From: Pseudomonas azerbaijanoccidentalis
GTDB taxonomy: Bacteria; Pseudomonadota; Gammaproteobacteria; Pseudomonadales; Pseudomonadaceae
Length of the DNA: 64,000 nucleotides
Reading direction: 5' to 3'
Assembly: GCF_019145495.1 (NCBI RefSeq)
Contig: NZ_JAHSTU010000010.1
Span: forward strand, 124,001-188,000
The notes under the pieces were generated by a model, which worked only from the letters and a program-made list of their open reading frames with translations, searched no databases and was not told where the DNA came from. This document shows positions 33,936 through 43,212 of this stretch, one piece after another. Position numbers and translations under genes: made by a program. Numbering within the stretch: the stretch's first letter is position 1; each line of letters begins with the position of its first letter.

Positions 33936-34216
33936 CCCTCACCTCATTGGAAGATAAGACCTACTCCCCAGTTAGAGCTTAGCTTCCATGGACAAACCGG
34001 CTGAGCGCCGCGACCAACGGCCCTCGCAGCGTTTTTCGCATGACGCGCGGCAGCAATCAGGGTTTCCCTCGATAGAGCGCGGTCATGTATGCTACGGCGC
34101 TTCCTGTAACTCCACTTCCAGCTCGCCTGGGTACGGAAACGCCGAATTGGCGCACTCACCGTCCAGCGTCGCATTGAAGAGGATTAGGCCACCCCTATTC
34201 AGTTCAAAAAGTAGCC

Positions 34217-36823
34217 ATGCACGAACAATATCAGCCCCGTGAAATCGAAGCCGCCGCCCAGTCGTTCTGGGACGAGCAAAAGTCCTTTGAAGTCAGTGAA
34301 CAGCCAGGCAAGGAGACTTACTACTGCCTGTCGATGTTCCCTTACCCCAGCGGCAAGCTACACATGGGGCACGTGCGCAACTACACCATCGGCGACGTGA
34401 TCTCCCGCTACCAGCGCATGCAAGGCAAGAACGTTCTGCAACCGATGGGTTGGGACGCTTTCGGCATGCCGGCGGAAAACGCCGCGATGAAGAACAACGT
34501 AGCGCCCGCCAAGTGGACCTACGAAAACATCGCCTACATGAAATCCCAGTTGCGCAGCCTGGGCCTGGCAGTGGACTGGTCGCGCGAAGTGACCACCTGC
34601 AAGCCGGATTACTACCGCTGGGAACAATGGCTGTTCACCCGCCTGTTCGAAAAAGGCGTGATCTACAAAAAAAGCGGCACCGTGAACTGGGACCCGGTCG
34701 ACCAGACCGTCCTGGCCAACGAACAGGTGATCGACGGTCGCGGCTGGCGCTCCGGCGCGCTGATCGAAAAGCGCGAAATCCCGATGTACTACTTCAAGAT
34801 CACCGCCTACGCGGATGAGCTGCTGGAGAGTCTCGACGACCTGCCGGGCTGGCCTGAACAGGTCAAGACCATGCAGCGCAACTGGATCGGCAAGTCCCGC
34901 GGCATGGAAGTGCAGTTCCCGTACAACGTCGACTCCATCGGCGAAACCGGCGCGCTGAAAGTCTTCACCACCCGTCCGGACACCCTGATGGGCGCAACCT
35001 ACGTTGCCGTGGCCGCCGAGCACCACCTGGCTACCCTGGCCGCACAGAATAATCCTGAGCTGCAAGCGTTCATCGCTGAATGCAAGGGCGGCAGCGTGGC
35101 TGAAGCCGACGTTGCCACCCAGGAGAAAAAAGGCCTGCCGACCGGCCTGTTCGTGGAGCACCCGCTGACGGGTGAAAAACTGCCGGTATGGGTCGCCAAC
35201 TACGTCCTGATGCACTACGGCGACGGCGCGGTCATGGCAGTTCCGGCTCACGACGAACGTGACTTCGAATTTGCCCAAAAGTACAACCTGCCGGTCAAAT
35301 CGGTGGTGCGCACAAGCGCAGGCGACACCAACCCGGCGCCGTGGCAAGACGCCTACGGCGAGCATGGCACGCTGATCAACTCCGGCGAGTTCGACGGCCT
35401 CGATTTCGCTGGCGCCTTCGACGCCATGGAAGTTGCCCTGATCAAGAAACAGCTGGGCGCCTCGCGCACCCAGTTCCGCCTGCGCGACTGGGGCATCAGC
35501 CGTCAGCGCTACTGGGGCTGCCCGATCCCGATCATCCACTGCAAAACCTGCGGTGACGTACCGGTGCCGGAAGATCAACTGCCCGTCGTGCTGCCGGAAG
35601 ATGTCGTACCGGACGGCGCCGGTTCGCCACTGGCGCGCATGCCCGAATTCTATGAGTGCAGCTGCCCGAAATGCGGCCAGCCTGCCAAGCGTGAAACCGA
35701 CACCATGGACACTTTTGTGGAGTCTTCGTGGTACTACGCCCGTTACGCCTCGCCGCACTTTGAAGGTGGCCTGGTGGAAAAATCGGCGGCCGACCACTGG
35801 CTGCCGGTGGATCAATACATCGGCGGTATCGAACACGCGATTCTTCACCTGCTCTATGCGCGCTTCTTCCACAAGCTGATGCGCGACGAAGGCCTGGTGA
35901 GCTCCAACGAGCCGTTCAAGAACCTGCTGACCCAAGGCATGGTGATCGCTGAAACCTACTATCGTCGCGAAGCCAACGGTGCCTACACCTGGTTCAACCC
36001 GGCGGATGTCGAGCTTGAGCGTGACAGCAAAGCCAAGGTCATCAGCGCCAAACTGAAATCCGACGGTTTGCCGGTGGAAATCGGTGGCACCGAGAAGATG
36101 GCCAAGTCGAAGAACAACGGCGTCGACCCACAGTCGATGATCGACCAGTTCGGCGCAGACACCTGCCGCCTGTTCATGATGTTCGCATCGCCACCGGACA
36201 TGAGCGCGGAATGGTCTGACTCCGGCGTCGAAGGTTCGCACCGCTTCCTCAAGCGCGTCTGGCGTCTGGCGCAAGCCCACGTCACCCAGGGCCTGCCGGG
36301 CAAACTGGACGTTGCCAGCCTGAATGACGAGCAGAAAGCCGTTCGTCGCTCGATCCACCTGGCCATCAAGCAGGCCAGCCAGGACGTCGGCCAGAACCAC
36401 AAATTCAACACCGCCATCGCGCAAGTGATGACGCTGATGAACGTGCTGGAAAAAGCCGCGCAAGCCACTGAACAGGATCGCGCACTGATTCACGAAGGTC
36501 TCGAAACCGTGACCTTGCTCCTGGCTCCGATCACGCCGCACATCAGCCACGAGCTGTGGAACCAACTGGGCCACGCCGATGCGGTGATCGACGCCGGTTG
36601 GCCGGTGCAGGACGACAACGCTCTGGTGCAGGACAGCCTGACGCTGGTCATCCAGGTCAACGGCAAGCTGCGCGGCCAGATCGAAATGCCGGCCAGTGCA
36701 ACGCGCGAAGAAGTCGAGGCGGCCGCACGCGCCAACGAAAACGTACTGCGCTTCGTTGACGGTCTGACCATTCGTAAAGTGATCGTGGTGCCCGGGAAAC
36801 TGGTCAACATCGTCGCCAGCTAA
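34217..36823 (+). CDS. leuS: leucyl-tRNA synthetase
   Basis: An 868-residue class I synthetase that charges tRNA-Leu. HIGH is HMGH at residues 49-52 and KMSKS is KMAKS at 627-631. The editing domain (FTTRPDTLMGATYVAVA, DGAVMAVPAHDERD) and a zinc-binding cysteine region (CKTCGDVPVPE, CSCPKCGQPA) are complete. It heads leuS-lptE-holA. Length is typical for gamma-proteobacteria. Confidence 0.97.
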   Translation: MHEQYQPREIEAAAQSFWDEQKSFEVSEQPGKETYYCLSMFPYPSGKLHMGHVRNYTIGDVISRYQRMQGKNVLQPMGWDAFGMPAENAAMKNNVAPAKWTYENIAYMKSQLRSLGLAVDWSREVTTCKPDYYRWEQWLFTRLFEKGVIYKKSGTVNWDPVDQTVLANEQVIDGRGWRSGALIEKREIPMYYFKITAYADELLESLDDLPGWPEQVKTMQRNWIGKSRGMEVQFPYNVDSIGETGALKVFTTRPDTLMGATYVAVAAEHHLATLAAQNNPELQAFIAECKGGSVAEADVATQEKKGLPTGLFVEHPLTGEKLPVWVANYVLMHYGDGAVMAVPAHDERDFEFAQKYNLPVKSVVRTSAGDTNPAPWQDAYGEHGTLINSGEFDGLDFAGAFDAMEVALIKKQLGASRTQFRLRDWGISRQRYWGCPIPIIHCKTCGDVPVPEDQLPVVLPEDVVPDGAGSPLARMPEFYECSCPKCGQPAKRETDTMDTFVESSWYYARYASPHFEGGLVEKSAADHWLPVDQYIGGIEHAILHLLYARFFHKLMRDEGLVSSNEPFKNLLTQGMVIAETYYRREANGAYTWFNPADVELERDSKAKVISAKLKSDGLPVEIGGTEKMAKSKNNGVDPQSMIDQFGADTCRLFMMFASPPDMSAEWSDSGVEGSHRFLKRVWRLAQAHVTQGLPGKLDVASLNDEQKAVRRSIHLAIKQASQDVGQNHKFNTAIAQVMTLMNVLEKAAQATEQDRALIHEGLETVTLLLAPITPHISHELWNQLGHADAVIDAGWPVQDDNALVQDSLTLVIQVNGKLRGQIEMPASATREEVEAAARANENVLRFVDGLTIRKVIVVPGKLVNIVAS

Positions 36824-36911
36824 TTGGATCAGGCGTCAGGTCAGGCCTGGCGCCGAGTAAAACCTTTCGGGCCGCAAGATCGGTCCACATGGTTTCAAGG
36901 GGAGCAACACA

Positions 36912-37517
36912 ATGATCAAACGCAACTTGCTGGTGATGGGCCTGGCGGTCCTGTTGAGCGCCTGCGGTTTCCAGCTGCGCGGCACCGGCACCACCGAACT
37001 GGCGATCAAGGAACTCGACCTGAGCGCCCGTAACGCTTACGGCGAAACCGTGACTCAACTGCGCCAGGTTCTGGAAAGCAGCGGCGTCAAGGTCTACACC
37101 GGCGCACCTTACAAGCTGTTCCTGGCCAACGAACAGGAAACCCAGCGCATCCTCAGCTATGCAGGCGCGGGCCGTACTGGCGAGTACCAGGTCACCACGG
37201 TGCTCAACTACGACATTCTCGGCCAAGGCAACCTGCCACTGATGAGCGACAAGCTTGAAGTGCAGAAAATCTTTATCCACGACGGCAACAACCTGGTGGG
37301 TTCTGACCAGGAAGCCACCGACGCTCGCAAGGAAACCCGTCGTGAGCTGGTTCAGCGCATGATGCTGCGCTTGCAGCAACTGACGCCGGCCCAGCTGGAC
37401 CAGTTGCAGCAAACCGCTGATGCGAAGGCCAAGGCAGAAGCCGCGGCACTGGAAGCGGCGCAGAAGGCTGAAGCGGAAACCCCGCGTCAGTCGCCAATCG
37501 AACTGCCGCAGCAATAA
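36912..37517 (+). CDS. lptE: LPS-assembly lipoprotein LptE
   Basis: A 201-residue outer-membrane lipoprotein that plugs LptD for LPS insertion. The lipobox LLSAC is followed by GFQLRGTG, the LptE signature. The tail is Ala/Glu/Lys-rich (about residues 165-190) and likely helical or disordered. GGGGAG precedes the ATG. Its place between leuS and holA is the standard one. Confidence 0.93.
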   Translation: MIKRNLLVMGLAVLLSACGFQLRGTGTTELAIKELDLSARNAYGETVTQLRQVLESSGVKVYTGAPYKLFLANEQETQRILSYAGAGRTGEYQVTTVLNYDILGQGNLPLMSDKLEVQKIFIHDGNNLVGSDQEATDARKETRRELVQRMMLRLQQLTPAQLDQLQQTADAKAKAEAAALEAAQKAEAETPRQSPIELPQQ

Positions 37518-37522
37518 GACTT

Positions 37523-37547
37523 ACGGGGCGCTCAGGCGCCCCGTTTG
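37523..37547 (+). terminator. hairpin between lptE and holA
   Basis: ACGGGGCGC (37523-37531) pairs with GCGCCCCGT (37536-37544), followed by only TTG. A weak terminator or processing site ending just before holA. Confidence 0.45.
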
Positions 37548-37556
37548 CCGCCGCCT

Positions 37557-38594
37557 ATGAAACTCGCTCCCGCCCAACTCGGTAAGCACCTGCAAAGCGC
37601 CCTCGCGCCGGTCTACGTCATCAGTGGCGACGACCCCTTGCTGTGCCAGGAAGCCGCCGACGCTATCCGTGCCGCCGCCCGTCAACAGGGCTTCGATGAA
37701 CGCCAGGTCTTTGCCGCCGACGCCAGTTTCGACTGGGGCACGCTGCTGCAAGCCGGCGCCAGCATGTCGCTGTTCGCCGAAAAACGTCTGCTGGAACTGC
37801 GCCTGCCCTCCGGCAAACCCGGTGACAAAGGTGCCGCCGCGCTCATTGAATACTGTTCACGTCCGGCCGAAGACACGGTGTTGCTGATCAGCCTGCCCAA
37901 ACTCGACGGCAGCGCGCAGAAAACCAAGTGGGGCAAAGCGCTGGTTGAAGGCCCCCAGACCCAGTTCGTGCAAATCTGGCCGGTGGATGTCAGCCAGTTG
38001 CCTAGCTGGATCCGCCAGCGCTTGTCCCAGGCCGGGCTGTCCGCCAGCCAGGACGCCGTCGAACTGATTGCCGCACGAGTCGAAGGCAACTTGCTGGCGG
38101 CTGCCCAGGAAATCGAAAAGCTCAAGCTGATGGCCGAAGGCGGTCAAATCACCGTCGAAACCGTGCAGGCTGCGGTGGCCGACAGTGCGCGATTCGATGT
38201 CTTCGGCTTGACCGACGCGATTCTCAACGGTGAAGCCGCCCACGCCCTGCGCATGCTGGAAGGCCTGCGCGGTGAAGGCGTCGAGCCACCGGTGATTCTT
38301 TGGGCCCTGGCTCGCGAACTGCGCCTGCTGGCCAATATTTCGTTGCAATACAGCCAAGGCACGCCGCTGGACAAGGCTTTCAGCCAGGCCAAGCCACCGG
38401 TTTGGGACAAGCGTAAACCGCTGATGAGCAAAGCGCTGCAACGCTACTCGGCGCAACGTTGGGCGCAATTGCTACTCGAAGCACAGCGCATTGATGCCCA
38501 AATCAAAGGCCAGGCCGCGGGTTCGCCGTGGATGAGCTTGAGTCGATTGACGTTGTTGATGGCGGGTCAGAGATTGTCGTTGCCTGCCGAGTAA
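37557..38594 (+). CDS. holA: DNA polymerase III delta subunit HolA
   Basis: A 345-residue clamp-loader delta subunit. The start MKLAPAQLGKHLQSAL, then VYVISGDDPLLCQEAADAIR, and a C-terminal part (FDVFGLTDAILNGEAAHALRML) match the family. It opens the beta clamp for replication. The ATG at 37557 starts right after the hairpin; ribosome-site quality is low (GCCGCC), so coupling to lptE is possible. Confidence 0.93.
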   Translation: MKLAPAQLGKHLQSALAPVYVISGDDPLLCQEAADAIRAAARQQGFDERQVFAADASFDWGTLLQAGASMSLFAEKRLLELRLPSGKPGDKGAAALIEYCSRPAEDTVLLISLPKLDGSAQKTKWGKALVEGPQTQFVQIWPVDVSQLPSWIRQRLSQAGLSASQDAVELIAARVEGNLLAAAQEIEKLKLMAEGGQITVETVQAAVADSARFDVFGLTDAILNGEAAHALRMLEGLRGEGVEPPVILWALARELRLLANISLQYSQGTPLDKAFSQAKPPVWDKRKPLMSKALQRYSAQRWAQLLLEAQRIDAQIKGQAAGSPWMSLSRLTLLMAGQRLSLPAE

Positions 38595-38598
38595 ATTC

Positions 38599-38673
38599 AA
38601 AGATCGCAGCCTGCGGCAGCTCCTACATGGAATCGCGCTCTCATGTAGGAGCTGCCGCAGGCCGCGATCTTTT
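38599..38673. repeat. REP inverted pair (GATCGCAGCC family)
   Basis: Begins five bases after the holA stop codon and lies between holA and arfA. The right arm has a GCCGCGATC variant. Confidence 0.9.
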
Positions 38674-38777
38674 GATCTTCCTTCCTACAAAACCCGTATC
38701 CATCCGCCCTATAGACATAACCCCGACTTCGGCAGATTATTGCCCCCGCAAAACCCACTCAATCGAGAGATCCGATC

Positions 38778-38942
38778 ATGAGCAAAAAGCCGTCCAAACA
38801 CGGCCCCAACAAGGCCAAATCCATCATCGCCCAGCCCCTGTTCCGCAGCCGTCAGGAACGAGCCGGCAAGGGCAAAGGCAGCTACCGCCGCGAAGCCTTC
38901 CAGTCTGACAACTGGGAGGCTTCTTACTTTCTGGCGGCCTGA
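38778..38942 (+). CDS. arfA: alternative ribosome-rescue factor ArfA
   Basis: A 54-residue protein, too short for many gene finders. It has the ArfA hallmarks: a basic N-terminus (MSKKPSKHGPNKAK), AQPLFRSRQE, KGKGSYRRE and DNWEAS. ArfA enters ribosomes stalled on mRNAs without stop codons and recruits RF2 to free them, as a backup to tmRNA. A hairpin with a 13-bp stem lies inside the reading frame at 38892-38923, close to where E. coli arfA mRNA is cut by RNase III. The message itself may therefore be made non-stop and the gene switched on only when tmRNA fails. GAGAG precedes the ATG. Confidence 0.88.
   Translation: MSKKPSKHGPNKAKSIIAQPLFRSRQERAGKGKGSYRREAFQSDNWEASYFLAA
38892..38930 (+). 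promoter_or_regulatory. hairpin inside arfA coding region (RNase III site or intragenic terminator)
   Basis: GAAGCCTTCCAGT (38892-38904) pairs with ACTGGGAGGCTTC (38911-38923) around a CTGACA loop: 12 Watson-Crick pairs and one G-U pair. TTACTTTCT follows. The stop codon is 17 bases beyond the stem, so cutting or ending transcription here removes it. Confidence 0.75.
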
Positions 38943-39004
38943 AAGGCATGCATCCGCTCAACATGTTAAGGTCTGCACTTGATCCGTTTTCCCTGGACCC
39001 GTGC

Positions 39005-40327
39005 ATGCCCCTTTGTCTTTCCCGTCGTTGGCACCTGCGCCAATTGATTGCTGCCTCCAGCCTCGTTTTGCTAGTCGCCTGCGCGGAAAAACCCACCGCC
39101 GCCGACGCCCAGCCATTGAAAACCCTGCCTGTCGCCACCGCCCCTGCGGTTCTTCCGCCTGTGGTTCCCAACGGTGAAAACCTCGACATCCAGCCAACCC
39201 AGACCTTCGCCGAATGGCAGGCGGGTTTCCGCAAGGATGCTCTGGCCGCCGGTATTCGCGCCGATTTGTTCGACCGTGCCTTTGCCAATGTCAGCTTCGA
39301 CGCCAGCGTGATTCGCGCCGACCGCAGCCAACCGGAGTTCGCCAAACCAGTGTGGGAATACCTCGATGGCGCCCTGTCGCCACTGCGGGTTCGTAAAGGT
39401 CAGGCGCTGGTCGACCAATACGTCGACATCCTGCAAAGCATCGAGCAGCGCTATGGCGTTGATCGTCAGGCCCTTGTTGCGGTGTGGGGCATGGAAAGTA
39501 ACTTCGGCCAGTTCCAGGGCAGCAAGTCTGTGATCAATTCGCTGGCGACCCTGGCCTATGAAGGCCGTCGCCCGGGATTCGCCCACGCGCAATTGATTGC
39601 TGCGCTGCAAATTCTGCAACAGGGTGATATCGAGCCCGAGAAAATGCTCGGCTCCTGGGCCGGTGCCATGGGCCAGACCCAATTCATCCCGACGACCTAC
39701 AACACCCACGCCGTTGACTTCGATGGCGACGGGCGTCGCGACATCTGGGGCAGCGCCACTGATGCCCTGGCCTCGACCGCGCACTACCTGCAAAGCTCCG
39801 GATGGCAGAAAGGCCAGCCATGGGGCTTTGAAGTGCAACTGCCAGGCACTTTCAACTACGTACTGGCCGACGGCACAATTCGCAAGAGCGTCGCCGAATG
39901 GCAGCAACTGGGCGTCACCCTGCCCAACGGCCGCCAAGTGCCAGCAGGTTCCGAGCACTTGTCCGCAGCACTGCTGCTACCGGCCGGCTACCGTGGCCCC
40001 GCCTTCCTGGTACTGGACAACTTCCGCGCGATTCTCAAGTACAACAACTCATCGTCCTATGCCTTGGGTGTGAGCCTGTTGTCCGAGCGCTTTAGTGGCG
40101 GGGGGCTGATCAGTGGCTCTTGGCCAAAGGATGATTTGCCGCTGAGCCGTACCGAACGGATCGAATTGCAAAACCTGCTGAGCGCCCAGAACTATGACGC
40201 GGGCACTGCGGACGGCATCATCGGCGCGAATACGCGCAAGGCGATCCGCAGTGCGCAGCAGTCGTTTGGCTGGCCGGCGGATGGCTATCCGACGCATAAG
40301 CTGCTGGAAGGTTTGCGTAACCGCTAA
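39005..40327 (+). CDS. membrane-bound lytic murein transglycosylase with PG-binding domain (MltB/SltB family)
   Basis: A 440-residue family-3 lytic transglycosylase lipoprotein. The lipobox LLVAC puts the cysteine at residue 26; the catalytic Glu164 lies in WGMESNFGQF. SWAGAMGQTQFIPTTY and VDFDGDGRRDIWGS are conserved. A peptidoglycan-binding domain (RIELQNLLSAQNYDAGTADG, IGANTRKAIRSAQ) ends it. I chose the ATG at 39005 because it gives a normal lipoprotein signal peptide; ATGs at 38948 and 38963 are open but give odd N-termini. It cleaves glycan strands in wall turnover. Confidence 0.88.
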   Translation: MPLCLSRRWHLRQLIAASSLVLLVACAEKPTAADAQPLKTLPVATAPAVLPPVVPNGENLDIQPTQTFAEWQAGFRKDALAAGIRADLFDRAFANVSFDASVIRADRSQPEFAKPVWEYLDGALSPLRVRKGQALVDQYVDILQSIEQRYGVDRQALVAVWGMESNFGQFQGSKSVINSLATLAYEGRRPGFAHAQLIAALQILQQGDIEPEKMLGSWAGAMGQTQFIPTTYNTHAVDFDGDGRRDIWGSATDALASTAHYLQSSGWQKGQPWGFEVQLPGTFNYVLADGTIRKSVAEWQQLGVTLPNGRQVPAGSEHLSAALLLPAGYRGPAFLVLDNFRAILKYNNSSSYALGVSLLSERFSGGGLISGSWPKDDLPLSRTERIELQNLLSAQNYDAGTADGIIGANTRKAIRSAQQSFGWPADGYPTHKLLEGLRNR

Positions 40328-40331
40328 AAGC

Positions 40332-40406
40332 AAAAGATCGCAGCCTTCGGCAGCTCCTACAAGGTTTGTGTACACCTGTAGGAGCTGCCGCAGGCTGCGA
40401 TCTTTT
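40332..40406. repeat. REP inverted pair (GATCGCAGCC family)
   Basis: Between the convergent ends of the transglycosylase and the LD-carboxypeptidase. The left arm has the TTCGG variant and the right arm the GCAGG variant of the core, so two subtypes are paired. Confidence 0.9.
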
Positions 40407-40414
40407 CGTAATAT

Positions 40415-41368
40415 TTATGACTTCCTGATCACCACATCCTGCTCCAACACCAACTCTTTGTTCCCCGCATCCAGCCGCACCAACGCCCCCATCGGCAGCG
40501 TAAGGTTCGGATCGCAATGCCCGCTACGCCACCCGGACAACACCGGGATCCGCAAAGACTCGAATGTCTGCTTGAGCAACCGCTCCAGCGCCGGCACCTC
40601 GACACCCGCCACATCGCCCACCAGTACTCCGCGTAGCTTGCTGAGCGTGCCCGCCAGCCGCAGGTGAGTCAGTAGACGGTCGATGCGATACAGCGGCTCA
40701 TTGATGTCCTCGATGAACAAAATGACGCCCTCCGCATCCATTTGGTAGGGCGTGCCCATGGTCGCGGCGATCATCGACAGATTGCCCCCCAGCAGCCGCC
40801 CATGGGCAATGCCGGGTTCAATCGTGGTCAAGGGGTATGCCACCGGATGCGCTAATACGCTCCCTGCCTTCACCTGCCCGCGCAGCATGTTGAAAAAAGA
40901 AGGCTCGGTGGGCTTTTGCCTGTCACCCAGCAGATCGGCATTGAGTAGCGGGCCATGGAACGTCACAAAGCCTGCGTAGCGACTGATCGCCAGGTGAAGC
41001 GCGGTGATGTCGCTGTAGCCGATAAACGGCTTGGCGTTGTTGCGCAGCAATTCGAAATCGATGCGATCGAGCAACCTCGGCGTGCCATAGCCACCGCGCA
41101 GGCAAATGATGGCATCGACCTCGTTGTCAGCGAACGCTGCATGCAAGTCATCGAGGCGCACGTCATCGCTGCCGGCCAGGTAACCGTCCCTCTCGTAGAC
41201 GCCAGGAAACACTTTGAGCGTATAGCCTCTGGCGCGCATCCATTGCACAGCTTTATCCGTGTCCAGCGGTGCCGGCCCGGCAGGCGCAATGACACCGATC
41301 ACCCCTTGCGACGGCAAGGCCGGAACCGGGGTGTGAGGACAAAGGGTGTGGGTCGGTCGTACGGTCAT
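40415..41368 (-). CDS. ldcA: muramoyltetrapeptide (LD-) carboxypeptidase
   Basis: A 317-residue S66-family LD-carboxypeptidase that trims tetrapeptide stems to tripeptides in murein recycling. It shows IGVIAPAGPA, CLRGGYGTPRLL, the nucleophile Ser in GYSDITALH, and VILFIEDINEPLYRIDR with the catalytic Glu. The ATG at 41368 has GGGAG upstream. Convergent with the lytic transglycosylase; both act on peptidoglycan. Confidence 0.9.
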   Translation of the reverse strand: MTVRPTHTLCPHTPVPALPSQGVIGVIAPAGPAPLDTDKAVQWMRARGYTLKVFPGVYERDGYLAGSDDVRLDDLHAAFADNEVDAIICLRGGYGTPRLLDRIDFELLRNNAKPFIGYSDITALHLAISRYAGFVTFHGPLLNADLLGDRQKPTEPSFFNMLRGQVKAGSVLAHPVAYPLTTIEPGIAHGRLLGGNLSMIAATMGTPYQMDAEGVILFIEDINEPLYRIDRLLTHLRLAGTLSKLRGVLVGDVAGVEVPALERLLKQTFESLRIPVLSGWRSGHCDPNLTLPMGALVRLDAGNKELVLEQDVVIRKS

Positions 41369-41485
41369 CCATGAATCTCCCTGCGTGAACACTTGAGCAC
41401 ACAGTAGTCAGGAACGGGGACAAACAGAAGAGGCATTGTCGCCCCGCAGGTTGCAGGAAAAGGCGGCAAGCGCTGTGGGCAAGGC

Positions 41486-41524
41486 AAAAAAACGCCCGCG
41501 AGACAGAAGTCTGCGGGCGTTTTC
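41486..41524 (-). terminator. rho-independent terminator after lipA
   Basis: On the minus strand AACGCCCGC pairs with GCGGGCGTT and is followed by a run of seven T. It ends the long cell-elongation and lipoylation block. Confidence 0.9.
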
Positions 41525-41540
41525 TATTACTAGGGACGGA

Positions 41541-42563
41541 TCAGGACGACATCAGCTCGGCCTTGACCAGTTTTGCCTGCTCGTCAGCGTGGTACGAAGA
41601 GCGAACCAGCGGACCGGAAGCGACGTTCTTGAAGCCCATTTTGTAACCTTCTTCGGCGAACCAGGCGAAGGTGTCCGGGTGCACGAAGCGCTGTACCGGC
41701 AAGTGGCTGCGGGACGGCTGCAGGTACTGGCCCAGGGTCAGCATGTCGATGTCGTGCTCGCGCATGCGCTTCATGACTTCGATGACTTCTTCGTCGGTTT
41801 CACCCAGGCCCAGCATCAGGCCGGATTTGGTCGGAATGTGCGGCATCATCTGCTTGAAGCGTTGCAGCAGGGTCAGCGACCACTGATAGTCGGATCCCGG
41901 ACGCGCAGCCTTGTACAGGCGCGGCACGGTTTCAAGGTTGTGGTTGAACACATCCGGCGGCTCGGCGGCGGTAATTTGCAGCGCGATGTCCATGCGGCCA
42001 CGGTAGTCCGGAACCAGCGTCTCCAGCTGCACGTTCGGCGACAGCTTGCGGATTTCACGAATGCAGTCGGCGAAGTGCTGGGCACCGCCGTCACGCAGGT
42101 CGTCGCGGTCTACCGAAGTAATCACCACGTACTTGAGTTTCAGGTCGGCGATGGCGATGGCCAGGCTTTCCGGCTCGTTGACGTCCAGTGGCTTCGGACG
42201 ACCGTGACCCACGTCGCAGAACGGGCAGCGACGGGTGCAGATGTCGCCCATGATCATGAAGGTCGCGGTGCCCCCTGAGAAGCACTCGCCCAGGTTCGGG
42301 CAGGAGGCTTCTTCGCACACGCTGTGCAGCTTGTGTTTGCGCAACAACGCCTTGATGCGGTCGACTTCCGGGGACACCGGGATGCGCACACGAATCCAGT
42401 CAGGCTTTTTCGGCAGCTCAGTGGTCGGAATGATCTTGACCGGAATGCGTGCAACCTTTTCGGCGCCGCGCAGCTTTACGCCGGCTTCAACCTTGGCACG
42501 CGGGGCCGGACGCTCGGTGACATCCTGCGTCGGGATCATGGTTTGCACTGCATCAGTAGTCAT
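41541..42563 (-). CDS. lipA: lipoyl synthase LipA
   Basis: A 340-residue radical-SAM enzyme inserting sulfur into octanoyl groups to make lipoate. The auxiliary cluster cysteines are in CEEASCPNLGEC and the radical-SAM cluster in CTRRCPFC. GLGETDEEV and MLTLGQYLQPS are typical, and a C-terminal serine motif is present (VRSSYHADEQ). It lies 1 base after lipB. Confidence 0.96.
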   Translation of the reverse strand: MTTDAVQTMIPTQDVTERPAPRAKVEAGVKLRGAEKVARIPVKIIPTTELPKKPDWIRVRIPVSPEVDRIKALLRKHKLHSVCEEASCPNLGECFSGGTATFMIMGDICTRRCPFCDVGHGRPKPLDVNEPESLAIAIADLKLKYVVITSVDRDDLRDGGAQHFADCIREIRKLSPNVQLETLVPDYRGRMDIALQITAAEPPDVFNHNLETVPRLYKAARPGSDYQWSLTLLQRFKQMMPHIPTKSGLMLGLGETDEEVIEVMKRMREHDIDMLTLGQYLQPSRSHLPVQRFVHPDTFAWFAEEGYKMGFKNVASGPLVRSSYHADEQAKLVKAELMSS

Positions 42564-42564
42564 A

Positions 42565-43212
42565 TCAGTCGATTCCGCCCGTTAGGGTCGTCTGCTCAGC
42601 ATAGTCGAGGTGTTTGACGAGCTGCGCGCGCAGCCGGGCACTTACCTCGGCAAATTCAATCGATCCTGCGTGATCGCTCAGCTGGGTCATCGCCAGCCCG
42701 GCGTAGCCGCAGGGATTAATCCGTCGAAACGGTTCCAGGTTCATGTCCACGTTCAGGGCCAGGCCATGAAAGGAACAACCGTGGCGGATCCGCAGACCCA
42801 GGGAAGCGATTTTCGCACCGTTTACATACACGCCCGGTGCATCCGGCTTGGCTGCCGCCGTCACGCCGTAGCTGGCGAGCAGCTCGATCAGGCATGACTC
42901 CATGCGGCTGACCAGGTCGCGTACACCGAAACCCAGCTTGCGCACATCCAGCAGCAGGTAAGCCACCAATTGCCCGGGGCCGTGATACGTGACCTGCCCG
43001 CCTCGGTCGACTTGCACCACCGGGATATCTCCCGGCAGCAACAAGTGCTCGGCCTTGCCGGCCTGACCCTGGGTGAAGACTGGCGGGTGTTCGACCAGCC
43101 AGATCTCATCGGGTGCATCGCTGCCGCGTTCATTGGTGAAGCGTTGCATGGCATGCCAGACCGGCTCGTAAGCCATCTGGCCGAGCTCGCGAAAGCCCAG
43201 CGTGCCGGACAT
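42565..43212 (-). CDS. lipB: octanoyltransferase LipB
   Basis: A 215-residue transferase moving octanoate from ACP to lipoyl domains. The core RGGQVTYHGPGQLVAYLLLD, the catalytic Lys (NGAKIASLG) and Cys (NPCGYAG) are present. The ATG at 43212 overlaps the ybeD stop (TGATG), implying coupled translation; a GTG one codon earlier is open. Confidence 0.95.
   Translation of the reverse strand: MSGTLGFRELGQMAYEPVWHAMQRFTNERGSDAPDEIWLVEHPPVFTQGQAGKAEHLLLPGDIPVVQVDRGGQVTYHGPGQLVAYLLLDVRKLGFGVRDLVSRMESCLIELLASYGVTAAAKPDAPGVYVNGAKIASLGLRIRHGCSFHGLALNVDMNLEPFRRINPCGYAGLAMTQLSDHAGSIEFAEVSARLRAQLVKHLDYAEQTTLTGGID

Noticed and set aside
34358..36574. Very long open frame (738 codons) antisense to leuS
   Set aside because: It lies wholly over leuS, which has all synthetase motifs; its translation is His/Gln/Val-rich without any family motif, typical of the reverse frame of a GC-rich gene.
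38948..39004. Longer N-terminus for the lytic transglycosylase
   Set aside because: It would put about 19 extra residues before a complete lipoprotein signal peptide, and the first ATG is too close to the AAAGG to be well placed.
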